DNA of 64,000 nucleotides, taken from assembly GCA_027922465.2 (NCBI GenBank), contig BQMF02000047.1, positions 1,178,001 to 1,242,000 on the forward strand, given 5' to 3'. The first letter of the stretch is position 1. Every line of letters starts with the position of its first letter. The notes under the pieces are model-generated. The model searched no databases. It saw only the letters and a program-made list of their open reading frames with translations, and was not told the origin of the DNA. The stretch comes from Turritopsis dohrnii. Lineage: Eukaryota; Cnidaria; Hydrozoa; Anthoathecata; Oceaniidae. A program made the position numbers and the translations under genes. Below are positions 36,087 through 47,700 of this stretch, in pieces.

Positions 36087-36877
36087 CGGTAAAAAATCCG
36101 TCAGTAAAAACTTTCGTCGGCAAAAAATTTCGTCGGTTATAAATATTCGTCACCAAGACAAATATTCGTCACTTTTTACCGACGAAATTTTTTGCCGAAC
36201 TATATGTGAAACGTTCATTTTTTTCTGGTTTTCTTTATTCTGTTTTATTAACACTTTGTTAGTAGCTATAATACATTATAAGCTAAATCAATCATCGTCA
36301 TTTATTTCCAAATCAATTCTGTTCGACTGATTTTCCGTCTCAATCTCTTGACTGTCGGTATCTTCTGACTCGATGATGACGGCTTGACAATCCTCCTCAT
36401 CGTTATCGTCATCTTTCTTTATCGGCAATTGAGAGATTTCCACTGTATTCGTAAGTGTAAAAATCAAGCACGAATTCTTCCATTGTATCAACAACCCAAA
36501 GCACAGGTATCACGGAGGCTGTTAATTCAGCAAATGAAGTCATTTCAAGAATCGAAAGCCCGTTCACTCAGAAACGACAATAATTGTACTTATGATATAT
36601 AATTTTTTATTATTTTCCTGAAAAAAATAATCTTCAAACTTCGATTCATTTCAAACTTACGCATTCCATTTATTTTTCAATACTTATCAACATGAACTAA
36701 TCAAAAATATATTTAGTAGAAGTGTCCTAATGTGTCTTTGAACTCCAAATAAAAAAAAAATTCGTCGGTAAAAATTATTCGTCGGCAAAAAAATCGGTCG
36801 GCAAAAAAATTCGTCGGTAACAAATATTCGTCACCAAGGCAAAAATTCGTCACTTTTTACCGACGGATTTTTTACCG
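36087..36877. mobile_element. ~790-bp inverted-repeat element with ttcgtcggtaaaaa motifs
   Basis: The left end is cggtaaaaaatccgtcagta and the right end is the complement of cggtaaaaaatccgtcggta. Both subterminal regions repeat attcgtcggyaaaaa and tattcgtcaccaag several times, so the termini are arrays, as in the 6011-7815 element. The interior minus-strand frame 36494-36288 is very acidic (KKDDDNDEEDC) and may be a scrap of a transposase tail; I would not call it a gene. Confidence 0.65.
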
Positions 36878-39361
36878 ATAAGGTATCGTAAACCGGCAAT
36901 AAGAAGATTCACAGTCACAATAGTTGTTGTCACTATGTCTCCAGTTATAATCACTTTTCCAAAATGAATTTGACCCCGAATAGTCCATCTTGCTTTTTCT
37001 CCAGTAAGTTTCTTGATTCTAAAGATAGCTATCCATTTTTGTTCGTTTGGCTCGCAGTTACTAATACTTTAGGATTGGGAAAAAAGAGAACTGTCGACTG
37101 CAGTTATGTTATCAAGGTTCAAATAGATACACAGTAATTAGTAAAAAAATTTAATGTCACCAATAGACATTTCTTGAGTTTGGTATAATTTTTTTTAATA
37201 GAACCCAGTCAATATTGTTTAACTACTGGATGTATGATTCAACTACCTACAACAGGCGACTTCGATTTCAGCATAAGGATTACTAATTTGGGTATTAGTA
37301 ATTGATTAGGTTAAAATACAATGTTCGAACTGAAATTCACAATAAACTTTTTTATCAAAAAGGCTGGTCAGAATGGGAGGGCCATAAAGAATGATCCATG
37401 ATCAAAATAAACACAACATTATTGAGCCTAAGTGCTTCAAGTTGTAGTGTGACAAGATTCAAAGCACTTACTAAAACAGCATTAGCTAATGTTTCACAAA
37501 AGTTGTTAAAATCATATACAATAGATAAGGCTGCTTGACTTTATTTTTGTAAATAATTATCGTAAATAAAGCAACAATTTTTTTTATTTTTCCATTCATT
37601 TGCTTGCATAAAGATTTTTTTTTGCCCGTTAATAGAGGTTAAAAATTAGACATTGGGACAATAGAAAGTGGCCGTTTGGCCGTTGATTGTATATATAATA
37701 TTTCTTTCGTAGTTCACATACACGATTGAATAAATTTAGCCCATTCTACATACAGTGTGTCTCAAAATGATGGGTGTATCAAACGGCCATATTAATATTC
37801 ACATAAAAATATCAAAATATCTCATTATATATATGGAAAGTGCCTTAATTTTTGGATTTCCTTTAAATGTTTCTCGAACATAAAAGAAACATTTACATAA
37901 ATTGACACATTTTTTCAAAAAAAATTCATTTTTTGTAAGGTGTCAGATTTTGAAAATTAAAATAACAACTGTATTTTCAGTTTTCAATTTTTATTTTCAG
38001 TTTTGAGCAATAGCTGGAAAAAGAAAATTCATGATCGATAAAGTACAGACCATAAGCCAAATTCATACCCATGCCATTTCTGTAGTAGATCTGATCGGAA
38101 TATAATGAAAGTTTGTAAAATACAGGGTGCGCAGTGTATTTTCCTGAAACGCTTTTCCAGCCTGCTATCATTCAAAACTTCTTTAACATTTGTCACAAAA
38201 TCCAGTTTCCTCTTTGAAGTGGTTTCGGCTACCCGATTTGGGTTCTGTTTATTACATTTACTTTCGAATGAAGAATGATTGTAGATCAAAATATCACTTA
38301 AGTACTGATTATATGAAGCGTATTGACCTGGGTTGGGTTGTAGAGTAAAGTTATGCCAAGAAAAGTCTTAAGAATATCTATGTGATTTACAGTTATCACG
38401 TAGTACATTAACAAAGCGAACTCTTGAACCAAGCCTGGCCAGCGTAGACGCCATTTTAATCTGTAGAATGTGCTTGCAAGGGACTGGGAACAAATGGCCT
38501 GGACACTAGTTAACAGGTTGATACCTTAACTGGTCCTGGAAATATTCAGAGTAAATGCTAAAACCAATATTTTATTTTAGGCAAACGAAATTTTTGAAAA
38601 TTTGAATCAAAATTTTAAAAATGAACAAAAAAGTTCTAATAATCAGAATTGATTTTCAATTTAATTTCAATGTTCAAATTTCGGCAATTGTAAAAATTGA
38701 AAATTGAAAATTGAATTTTAAAAATCATTCAATTTTCAAATTTTTTTAGACGATGCAATCACAGAAAATCAATGTGGCCGTTTGAACACCAACCCAAAAT
38801 GTCTTATCCACCAAGTTTCAAGGCGTATATCTCATTACATGTTTTATAAAATATTGTAAATTTTATATCACAAGAAAGAGCTTTTCATGCTGTATCCATT
38901 AATATAAAATGTTTGCCAAAACATTTGTTCTTCGATAAGATATTGAAGAAAAACTCAACGATTTGGCTCATTAAATTCTTAAAAGTCAATTAACTCATTT
39001 TACAATGAAGGCCATTTGTAAACACAACAAGAGCCAGATGGCGCAAAACGGTAGCAGCAAAAGTACTTGCCACAAGAATACTTTTAAATTTAAAATTTTA
39101 CTTAAAGTTCTTAAACGTTCTGTAAACGTTATTTCTTGAGATATCTTACTGGTGGAAAACAGGCATAAACGATATTATAATGTTTAAAATTACTAACTCG
39201 TGTAAATAGGGTCTAATCGCAACACACCAGCAATTTAATTTATTAGAAGACAAAAGAATTATACATGCATGAGCTGTTTATAACGTACGTTTCTTTTTAT
39301 AAGAGCTTATGTAGAAAAAAAAAACGCGTTTCTTCGAAAAAAAAATGTATGTTTTGAATTA
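36878..39361. other. intergenic, long AT-rich stretch
   Basis: No gene that I can support. A motif at 37752 (tacagtgtgtctcaaaatga) resembles that at 12532 and may mark repeat ends. The stretch 38590-38750 is a low-complexity mix of aaattttc/gaaaattg. Minus-strand frames at 37977-38289 have no recognisable motif. Confidence 0.4.
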
Positions 39362-40159
39362 TTACCGTGGCTGAAAAGGACATCGAAAAAACTCATTACG
39401 TAACAGGCGGCATAACTCGCGGCAAAACAGGCGGCCGCCTGGTTATAACTCGCGGCCGCCAGTTGTAAAGCGCGGCCCCTAGTTATAACTGGCGGCCCTT
39501 TGTTTCAGCACCAGTTAGGTAATTCTGGTCTGCACAATTATCTTCATTTTGATTGGCCGTCTATAATAACACGCGGCCGCCTGTTATAACTCGCGGCGCC
39601 TGTTGTTAAGCGCGGTCCCTAGTTATAACTGGCGGCCGCCTGTTTTGCCGCGAGTTATGCCGCCTGTTACGTAATGAGTTTTTTCAGCACCAGTTAGGTA
39701 ATTCTGGTCTGGAGAATTATTTTCATTTTGAGTGCCCGTCTATAGTGCCTGTTATAATGGGAGAAATAATATTTTTGTAAAGAAATTTCTGGTCCACAGA
39801 ATTCAAAATTGGTTTAAACAATTTTAGCAGTACGTGTGCAGCTGTGATTTGGCAGATATATTTCTGGATCCAAAGCTTTGGAAACATATGTCATCATAAT
39901 TAAAGCAATTTGTAAATGTAATAAAATCAAGACCAAGACCTTCAACAACAACAGCGAGGGCACTCAAAGTCAAAATAAAGATAATTTTGCAGACCAGAAT
40001 TACTTAACTGGTGCTGAAACAAGGGGCCGCCAGTTACAACTAGGGGCCGCGCTTTACAACTGGCGGCCGCGAGTTATAACAGGCGGCCGCCTGTTATGCC
40101 GCGAGTTATGCCGCCTATTACGTAATGAGTTTTTTCGATGTCCTTTTCAGCCACGGTAA
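39362..40159. mobile_element. 798-bp foldback-like element with GC-rich gcggccgc modules
   Basis: Long inverted ends start ttaccgtggctgaaaaggac, flanked by a possible 4-bp duplication atta (39358-39361, 40160-40163). Behind each end lie many copies of a module of about 20 bases built from gcggcc, cgcctgttataactcgcggc and ccagttgtaaagcgcgg, plus the block cagcaccagttaggtaattc. A second, inner inverted copy (39540-39740) means the left arm is itself nearly palindromic. GC-rich modules in very AT-rich DNA make it stand out. The open frame at 39878-40159 is a by-product. Confidence 0.7.
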
Positions 40160-40578
40160 ATTATAATTTTTTGAAACCGAAAATGAATTCAAACAGATAA
40201 CTGCCTTTTTTTAACTCGATTTTTGAAAACCTTGATGTTCAAAGACAGAACAGATAGCTAACAAACGTAGAAAGTAATAAGAAAGTCTGATCTGTGCTTT
40301 ACTGAGACGAAAAACATATCTATTTTCAAGTGCAAAAGTTCATTGATTCAGTACCATAAAAGTAACTAAAAGTCCCAGTTTTATGTAGACCTATTTGATT
40401 AATATCCATTCCTTCATCAATTAAGTGATAAAATATCAAAGAAAACGTATTTTAAATGTATGTGATTGAAAACCTTCGAAAATTCAAAAGGCTGCGTTCG
40501 TTCATTAGAATGTATATTGAGTTTTTAGTGGGGACTCGCATACTCTAAATCGTAGGCTAAAAACTGCCGTTTCGGCCG

Positions 40579-40653
<75 letters not shown>

Positions 40654-41275
40654 GAGTCCAAGGGTGTTTTAATACGGTATTCGCTTACGCTGCTACCGTA
40701 ATAAAAAAATTAAAAATCATCACACAGTAAAAAAATTTTATTTGAAATTTTTGATTAGTTGTTATGGGAAATTGATACGCAAAGCTATTGAAAAAAGCGA
40801 ATAATATTTTTCGTGATACAGTCGTTGAAAAACTTAGGGAATATATTAAAATAGACGCCAAGGCGGCGTCGCTCGCCGCCCATGTTCAGCCTGCGTCGAG
40901 TTCAAAAAATAAAATTAAAGAATTGGCAATGGTAAGGGTAACCATGTTGTAGAGCTCGAAAAACCGATCAAAACAATGTATGGGATCGTCTTGTTACGAC
41001 CAACCTTTATAGAGATATCGTCGTTGATCAAAAATTTTGATGACGTCACAGACCCGTCCCCAAAAAAATTTGATCCAATTTTTTTCGTCACCCCATGGCC
41101 AATATCGCGGACCCCAAAAAACGTCAGTTATCCCTTATCAATCTTGCAATGTCTTCTTTAAAGATGGCGGACGTCAAACCGCCAATCCTTTAAAAAGAAA
41201 AGCAAAAATTTGTTGGCTGAAGGGATTTAGGTACTAAAAAGTACCAAAAACATTTCTCTCAGCAATAACACAAAG
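40160..41275. other. intergenic / presumed 5' region of the RLE retrotransposon; (AGT)n at 40580-40653
   Basis: A run of about 24 AGT units is followed by ggagtccaagggtgttttaa. That recalls the repeat-plus-gggtattttaa arrangement after (GGA)n at 35545. The segment from 40654 to 41275 leads into the retrotransposon ORF and may be its 5' untranslated region; I cannot place the exact end. Confidence 0.45.
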
Positions 41276-44200
41276 ATGGAAGATTTAATTCGGAAGTTAT
41301 TTCCTGAAAGCTACACAGAAACGGGAAGGATCAACTCAGAAGAAACCTTAAAGGGCGCAAGTACGGAAGCATTAGTTTCGATCCGTGCAAGAAGTAGCGA
41401 TGAAGAAAAAAGCACAAAGAAACCTCAAACTAATTTTTCATGCGAATTATGTAATCGTTCCTTCGCAAGCAAAGGAGGAAAAACAAACCACCAAAATAAA
41501 TGCAAAAAGAAAGAAAATCTTTCCGACTCTTCAGCAAATGAAATAAAAACTAAACAGGCCAAGACGGTACCGGTATGGGGACCTCATCCGATTGAGGACC
41601 TAGAGCAAATTGCTGAAGCATTGTATAATGAAGTCACTAAATGGCGCAAGAACATCTTTGAACTACCAAGTGGTTCAGCGGGCAAGAAGTTCATTCAAGA
41701 AACCACACGCTTGATATCAAATTGGAACAACAAAGCACAAATCGGTAACGTTTCCATGATTTTGTTGTTTGTAATGCCTTCGTTGTTGCTGCAAAAACCG
41801 AGGAAAGCATCAAAATCGAAAGAACACTCTGAATGCTTATCAAAGAGGCTGACAAAGTGGATTGAAGGAGATTTCAATGACATCATTTTAGAATGCAGAG
41901 CTATCCAAAACCGCTTCGTTCAGAGCCATAATATGACAGAGGAATCAATAGCCAAACGCTTTAACAATATGATGCTCCAAGGAAAAATCAATTCGGCACT
42001 GAACCTCCTTTCGAATGAACGCTCTTCCGGTGTCTTGCTAATGAATAAAAAAGTTATGGAATCGCTGATGGAAAAACATCCAGAGCCACTTGAAAAGTTT
42101 GACGAGCTACTGTTACAAGGTCCTAGAGCATTCGTCCATCCATCAACTTTCGATAACATAGACGGAACTAGTATTCAAAAAGCTTCTGTGAGAACAAAGG
42201 GAGCAGCTGGACCTTCGAAAATGGATGCTAACGCTTGGAGGAGAATGCTATTATCAAAGGCATATGGTTCGTATAGTACGGATCTTGCGAACGCCATAGC
42301 AACCATGGCCAAAATAATGTGTACAGAATCATGTGCAAAAAAAAGCGAAAGAAACATGGAAAGCTTTGTCGCGTCCATTCTAATACCACTTGACAAGAAT
42401 CCTGGTGTGAGGCCTATCGGTATAGGAGAAGTCCTGCGAAGGATTGTCGGCAAAACAATCATGAGCCACCTAAAAAACGACGTTATGGAGGCAGCAGGCG
42501 GTCTGCAACTTTGTGCTGGTCAACAAAGTGGTTGTGAATCTGCTGTTCACGCAATGAGAGAGATCTACGAAAATGACGACACAGAGACGATTCTTCTGGT
42601 TGACGCCTCAAATGCATTCAACAGCATGAACAGACAAGTGATGATACACAACACCTTTATCATCTGTCCTACACTTGCCATGTTTGCGTCAAACTGTTAC
42701 CAACAAACCATCCGCCTGTTCATAATTGGCGGAGGTGAACTGTTGTCGAAAGAGGGTACGACTCAAGGCGATCCTATCTCAATGGCCATCTACGGATTAA
42801 ACTTAACGCCTCTAATGTCCTCTTTAAAATCATCACCTGAAACTGACAAAATTAAACACGAAGCATTTGCAGACGATCTAGCCGGTGCAGGGAAAATCTC
42901 ACAAATCAATATTTGGTGGAAACAACTGAAGAGTTTGGGACCAAAAATAGGATATTTTCCGAATGAGACCAAGTCTTGGCTTATTGTTAAAGAAAAACAC
43001 CTGAAAAAAGCTGAACGCATTTTTGAAGATTGTGAGCTGAATATCACAAGCGAGGGAAGAAAACATCTCGGAGCTTCGATTGGCTCTACAATGTACAAAG
43101 AAAAATACACCAATACTCTTGTCGCCAAATGGGTTAAAGAACTTGCTCTTTTGGCAAACATCGCCAGAACATATCCACAAGCAGCATATATAGCGTTCAC
43201 TGCTGGTTATCAACACAAATTTAATTATTACATCAGAACGCTTAAAGACATCTCAAATCTTCTTCAGCCAGTTGAGGATGTCATTCGAAATTTGTTTATA
43301 CCAGCTTTATGCAATGGTCGTCAATGCAGCGATGTCGAAAGACAGCTATTCTCGCTTCCAACCAAACTGGGAGGACTTGGTATCATCAATGTGACAGAAA
43401 TTGCAGAAAGAGAATTTTCAAACTCTTCCAAAATTTGTCAGCTACAAACTAAAAACATCATGGCCCAAAACGAATTTATCGTAAATGATTTACGATCGAA
43501 AGAAGTTCTAGCGAATATCAAATTAGAAAAATCGGTACAAAACTCAAAGAAGTTAAATCAAATACGCGAAACCATGAATCAGTTAGAAGCAAAGGCAAAC
43601 GAAGTTGCACGTCTTGAAGGCTCCTCAATCTGGCTCTCGACTCTGCCGTTAAAAGAAGAACAATATGCCCTGAACAAGCAAGAATTTTTCGATCTTATTT
43701 ACCTTCGCTACAATTGGGAACTACAGCATGTTCCACAGTACTGCGCATGTAAAGCGAAATTCTCACTGCAGCATGCCTTAAATTGCCATCTTGGAGGCTA
43801 CGTCATTTGTCGCCACAACCACCTACGAGATCTTCTTGCAAATTTACTCGGTGAATGCTGCAATGACGTCAACGTAGAACCACCACTTCATGATATTACG
43901 GGAGAAGCGAAAGATCTGAAAGCTTCAGCAGTCAAAGCCGACGAAGCAAGAGCGGACGTAAGCGCCCGTGGATTTTGGCAAAGTTACAGAAGAGCATTCT
44001 TTGACGTAAAGGTTACGAACCTAACAGCTCAGACGTATCTAAGCAAATCCATTTCGTCAACATTTACTGCATTGGAGAAAGAGAAGAAACGAAAGTACAA
44101 TCAGAGAATCATGATGGTTGATCATGGAACGTTTACTCCTTTGATCTTCAACGTAACCGGAGGGATGGCTCGAGAAGCATCGATTTTTATAAGCAAACTG

Positions 44201-44386
44201 GCAGAAAAGATTGCGAAGAAAACACGAACAACTAAAGGCGAAACGATAGCATGGCTTCGACGTAAAATTTCCTTTACATTGATTCGTACGACAGTGAGTG
44301 CGCTAAGAGGAGAACGGAAGGTATCGCAACACTTTGTGGATGTTGACAAGAACGATATTCCTCTTGACGTTGCAGTTATTTTGTAG
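41276..44386 (+). CDS. single-ORF non-LTR retrotransposon polyprotein (C2H2, reverse transcriptase, restriction-like endonuclease)
   Basis: An uninterrupted 1036-residue ORF. In order: a C2H2 finger at about residues 57-79 (CELCNRSF, then HQNKC); a reverse transcriptase with VDASNAFNSMN (motif A, about 440), EGTTQGDPIS (motif B) and FADDLAG (motif C, about 530); then a CCHC knuckle at about 822 (CACKAKFSLQHALNCHLGG) followed by RHN. After that come ADVSARGFW and FFDVKVTN at about 894-910, which fit the PD...D-x-K core of the restriction-like endonuclease of R2-type elements. Such enzymes nick a DNA target and prime reverse transcription there. The GGM-to-SFTLIR tail is typical of this group. 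An intact frame suggests recent activity. The subclass is uncertain; a decayed relative is at 34.1-34.8 kb. Confidence 0.85.
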   Translation: MEDLIRKLFPESYTETGRINSEETLKGASTEALVSIRARSSDEEKSTKKPQTNFSCELCNRSFASKGGKTNHQNKCKKKENLSDSSANEIKTKQAKTVPVWGPHPIEDLEQIAEALYNEVTKWRKNIFELPSGSAGKKFIQETTRLISNWNNKAQIGNVSMILLFVMPSLLLQKPRKASKSKEHSECLSKRLTKWIEGDFNDIILECRAIQNRFVQSHNMTEESIAKRFNNMMLQGKINSALNLLSNERSSGVLLMNKKVMESLMEKHPEPLEKFDELLLQGPRAFVHPSTFDNIDGTSIQKASVRTKGAAGPSKMDANAWRRMLLSKAYGSYSTDLANAIATMAKIMCTESCAKKSERNMESFVASILIPLDKNPGVRPIGIGEVLRRIVGKTIMSHLKNDVMEAAGGLQLCAGQQSGCESAVHAMREIYENDDTETILLVDASNAFNSMNRQVMIHNTFIICPTLAMFASNCYQQTIRLFIIGGGELLSKEGTTQGDPISMAIYGLNLTPLMSSLKSSPETDKIKHEAFADDLAGAGKISQINIWWKQLKSLGPKIGYFPNETKSWLIVKEKHLKKAERIFEDCELNITSEGRKHLGASIGSTMYKEKYTNTLVAKWVKELALLANIARTYPQAAYIAFTAGYQHKFNYYIRTLKDISNLLQPVEDVIRNLFIPALCNGRQCSDVERQLFSLPTKLGGLGIINVTEIAEREFSNSSKICQLQTKNIMAQNEFIVNDLRSKEVLANIKLEKSVQNSKKLNQIRETMNQLEAKANEVARLEGSSIWLSTLPLKEEQYALNKQEFFDLIYLRYNWELQHVPQYCACKAKFSLQHALNCHLGGYVICRHNHLRDLLANLLGECCNDVNVEPPLHDITGEAKDLKASAVKADEARADVSARGFWQSYRRAFFDVKVTNLTAQTYLSKSISSTFTALEKEKKRKYNQRIMMVDHGTFTPLIFNVTGGMAREASIFISKLAEKIAKKTRTTKGETIAWLRRKISFTLIRTTVSALRGERKVSQHFVDVDKNDIPLDVAVIL

Positions 44387-44793
44387 CTCGTCGGGAGCAC
44401 CGAACGAGAGGAAAAAAAATATATATATATATATATATGTATATATTATAAAAGAATTTTGAAGTATATGCTCTTCATTAAAAAAAAAAAAGTTATCCCT
44501 ATTGGTTACAGGGATAATTTTCCCTAAACGTCGCATTCGATTAGGGTCTCCAAACAATGGTTTCACACTGACGTCGCACAAAATAAAATAAAAAAGTCTC
44601 TCTCATATCTCAATCTACCACTTTGCGTGACAGACAAACAAACAAACAGACAAACAAACAGAGAATCGAGTATTAATATATAGATCAAAGTAAGAGGTAA
44701 AAAATAAATACTTAAAATAATAATCCTTACGAAAGAATATATCAAACATGAAAAATGTATATTGTTCAATAATGACAAACGACGTGTGAAAGT
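44387..44793. other. 3' region of the retrotransposon and 3' flank of the FAAH gene
   Basis: After the stop codon come a (TA)n run (about 44421-44440) and an A-run at 44480-44491 that may be the 3' end of the element. Next lies a hairpin, gttatccctattggttacag and then ggataat (44492-44518), with complementary agggataa arms, and a (caaa/caga)n run at 44632-44662. The convergent FAAH gene ends at 44794. Confidence 0.45.
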
Positions 44794-47700
44794 TTATGGC
44801 AGCATAGAAGAAGCAGAGGAAGAAGAACTTCTACTTCCCCCCCTCACTCTCTTCTTTAATACATCATAATACACTTGCGGCTTCTTTAACTCGCAAAACC
44901 CTTCCATAGCATGTGCCAACCGATACATCAAATCTTCCTCCCACCAAGCTGTCTGAAGTAGCAACCCGATAGGCAGACCGTCTTTAGAAGAGTAGCCCAC
45001 AGGAACAGATATTGATGGGTGACCAGCGAGGTTACCAAGAACACAAAACCTACATTAACCAACCAAGATGTGGTTATTGCGAATCTGTTGGACCAGTTTT
45101 AATAAACCATATGGGCACACATACCTGATGATACTGGTCAAATGGCTTAAATCATTGAAACCATGCTTTAACATATCTGCATTTAATTTAGGCATGAAAT
45201 CACCACACACTAGAAAACACGAAAACTGGTCATATAAGGGCTCTAACATAACTCACCCAAAAATAAATAGCCATACAAACCTGGAGTTGCAATACAATCA
45301 ACTGGTTGAAACAGCCTTCTTAAGATATTTATATTTCTTGTCCGTTGTTTCTGAGCCTAAATGTAAACAAATATTATGATAACATGACGTCAACTATAGA
45401 GTGACGTATACAAGAACAGACCACAGACCAGAAAATATTCACTAGATGTAAAGGTGCCTCCAATCGCCAAGTTAATCTCGGAGTCTGTGTTCTAAACAAA
45501 AAGATAAACACTTTACTAAAAGGCCATGAAATTCGCAATAGTTGTTATTATGATATAATCAAAATTCTATCGAGGTAGCCGCTGGATTTCCAACTGTTGG
45601 CAAGAAATATATTTTTCCTGATGAAAAACCCACTTCAAATACATGAAGACTCAAAAAGCCTAATCGATCGGGAAAAAAAATCACCAGAGTCTGACAGATT
45701 TTGAAATGAATGACTTCTATTAAAAAGAATTACAACAGAAACTTTTAGTTCAACAGAATCTGAGAATGAGAGAAACATACTAATTCGTGATGATGTTTGT
45801 GATAATTCTCCTTCCCATATGTATACATCTCTGTTAAAGTGGTAACAATATGCGCACGAGCACCTTCCTATCAACACAATGTGATTCCTGTTATCAACTC
45901 TCGTGAGCTACAACCACAAGCAGAAATATCACAGACGAGAATTCAAACCTGCAGTTCAGGAATGGATATATCAATGATTTTCGCTCCGCATGACGTCACC
46001 ATATATTCAACACCTGGAAAAAAATACGACAAGGAATGGAAACTGAATGCAAGAGAACTAAATCACCTTTTGCAAGGGATTCAGGGTTATAAGATAAAAT
46101 GGATCCATGTATGTACCTTTCTTGCAAGCTTCTGCTATTTCAGGAATGCAGTCCTAAAAGAAAAAATAAGAACACCGTCGCAAAAACAAAATTCGTTAAA
46201 TCGAGAACAGAATTTACTTTAGCATAAAATTTAGTACGTTAAAAAATGCCCAGTCAACTCCGATTCGGATTCCATTCAAATCTGTTCTCTCAAAACTTTC
46301 AACAGTCGGAAAAGGTTGAACAAGACCTAGAAAAGTCAGCGTTCTTCATAAAAATGATTTTAAAGAAACATACAAATAAAAACTATAATAATAATTGATC
46401 ATAGCGTCGATCTCCTCAGAGGAGAAAGTATTAGGTATGCGGGTTAAATACCTTCAGGACAATCAGGATGGCGACCTGCAACAGTTCCTATAAACAACAA
46501 GATGACGAAGAGGTGAAAAAGAAAGGAATGATGTCAGCAAAATCACATGTTAACAAAGTGAACGAAAAAGGTTACCATAAAACATAACAGCATCACGAGC
46601 AGTCGCACATATAGCACCTATAAATAATCGACATAAAATAACAACAAAATATAAAGGAGAAGAACAGTTAATTCTTTTGTTTCATTGTCCATGCTCAATG
46701 AAACCATCTAATGTTTGAAAAGATACACTAGGCTACTCGTACCTGCATGCGAAACAGTATCACAGCCAGGATGAAAACCGGTACCACAAATCCTTCCAAA
46801 TGAAGCTGAATATAAAGAACAAACAGTTTGAAATATAGGGGAGCGTCGTAGAAATATAAAACAGTAATATAAATGTACCTTTAGCACCAATAACACCGTT
46901 TACACTAGCTGGTATTCGAATTGATCCTCCACCATCAGCGGAAAGCGCGACAGGGCATAAACCTGTAAGATTTGTGAACGATAAAAAAACAGTTTCAAAC
47001 TTCTATTTCTTAGCTAATAAATCTACGGATTTACCGCAAGCCACAGCAGCTGCTGATCCACTAGAGCTGCCTCCTGGTGGATGTTCAATGTTATAAGGAT
47101 TTCTGCAAGTACCATGATACCTGGAAAAAAATTTAGATAATTCACACGTGTGTTTCACTATGGGTCAGGGAAACAGCTGATTCCTAGTGACTCACTTGGA
47201 AGGATTGATACCAGTGATTCCGATGCCCATCTGGTGCATATTTGATATTCCGATGAAAACTGCACCAGCATCTCTCATACGCTCCACCATTACACCTTCA
47301 TCTGATAAAGATTTTTTTGCAGATAGATGTTCTAATGGTAAACCATCTCTGCAAGGGTAGCCAGCCTAAAAAGTTCAACAGGAGGGTTGCACAATACTTT
47401 CATTTCCAAATTTGTTGAGTTTGCATAATTGAAACAAGTAAATATTTTGTGTATACTCGATGTATTTCAGAAAACATGTTCTTTCATCATTTTCAAAACA
47501 TTCAAAAAAGAGAGGCTGTCTTAGATCGGAAGTAAATTGAATTTTCAAACAGGGTGCTGTTTCATATTAAATTATGATTACCAAGAAAATTTCATCTTTT
47601 ACAGCGACTGGCACGCCATCAAAGACAGACAATGGTGAATTTTTTCTCCATCTATCGGTGGATTCGGAGGCACGCTAAAAATAACAAAAGAAGACACTTA

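Noticed and set aside
36288..36602. Acidic minus-strand frame and its plus-strand partner
   Set aside because: Short, inside an inverted-repeat element, no motif; noted only as a possible scrap.
37977..38289. Minus-strand frames with a KRKLDFVTNVKEVL segment
   Set aside because: No family resemblance and low-complexity surroundings.
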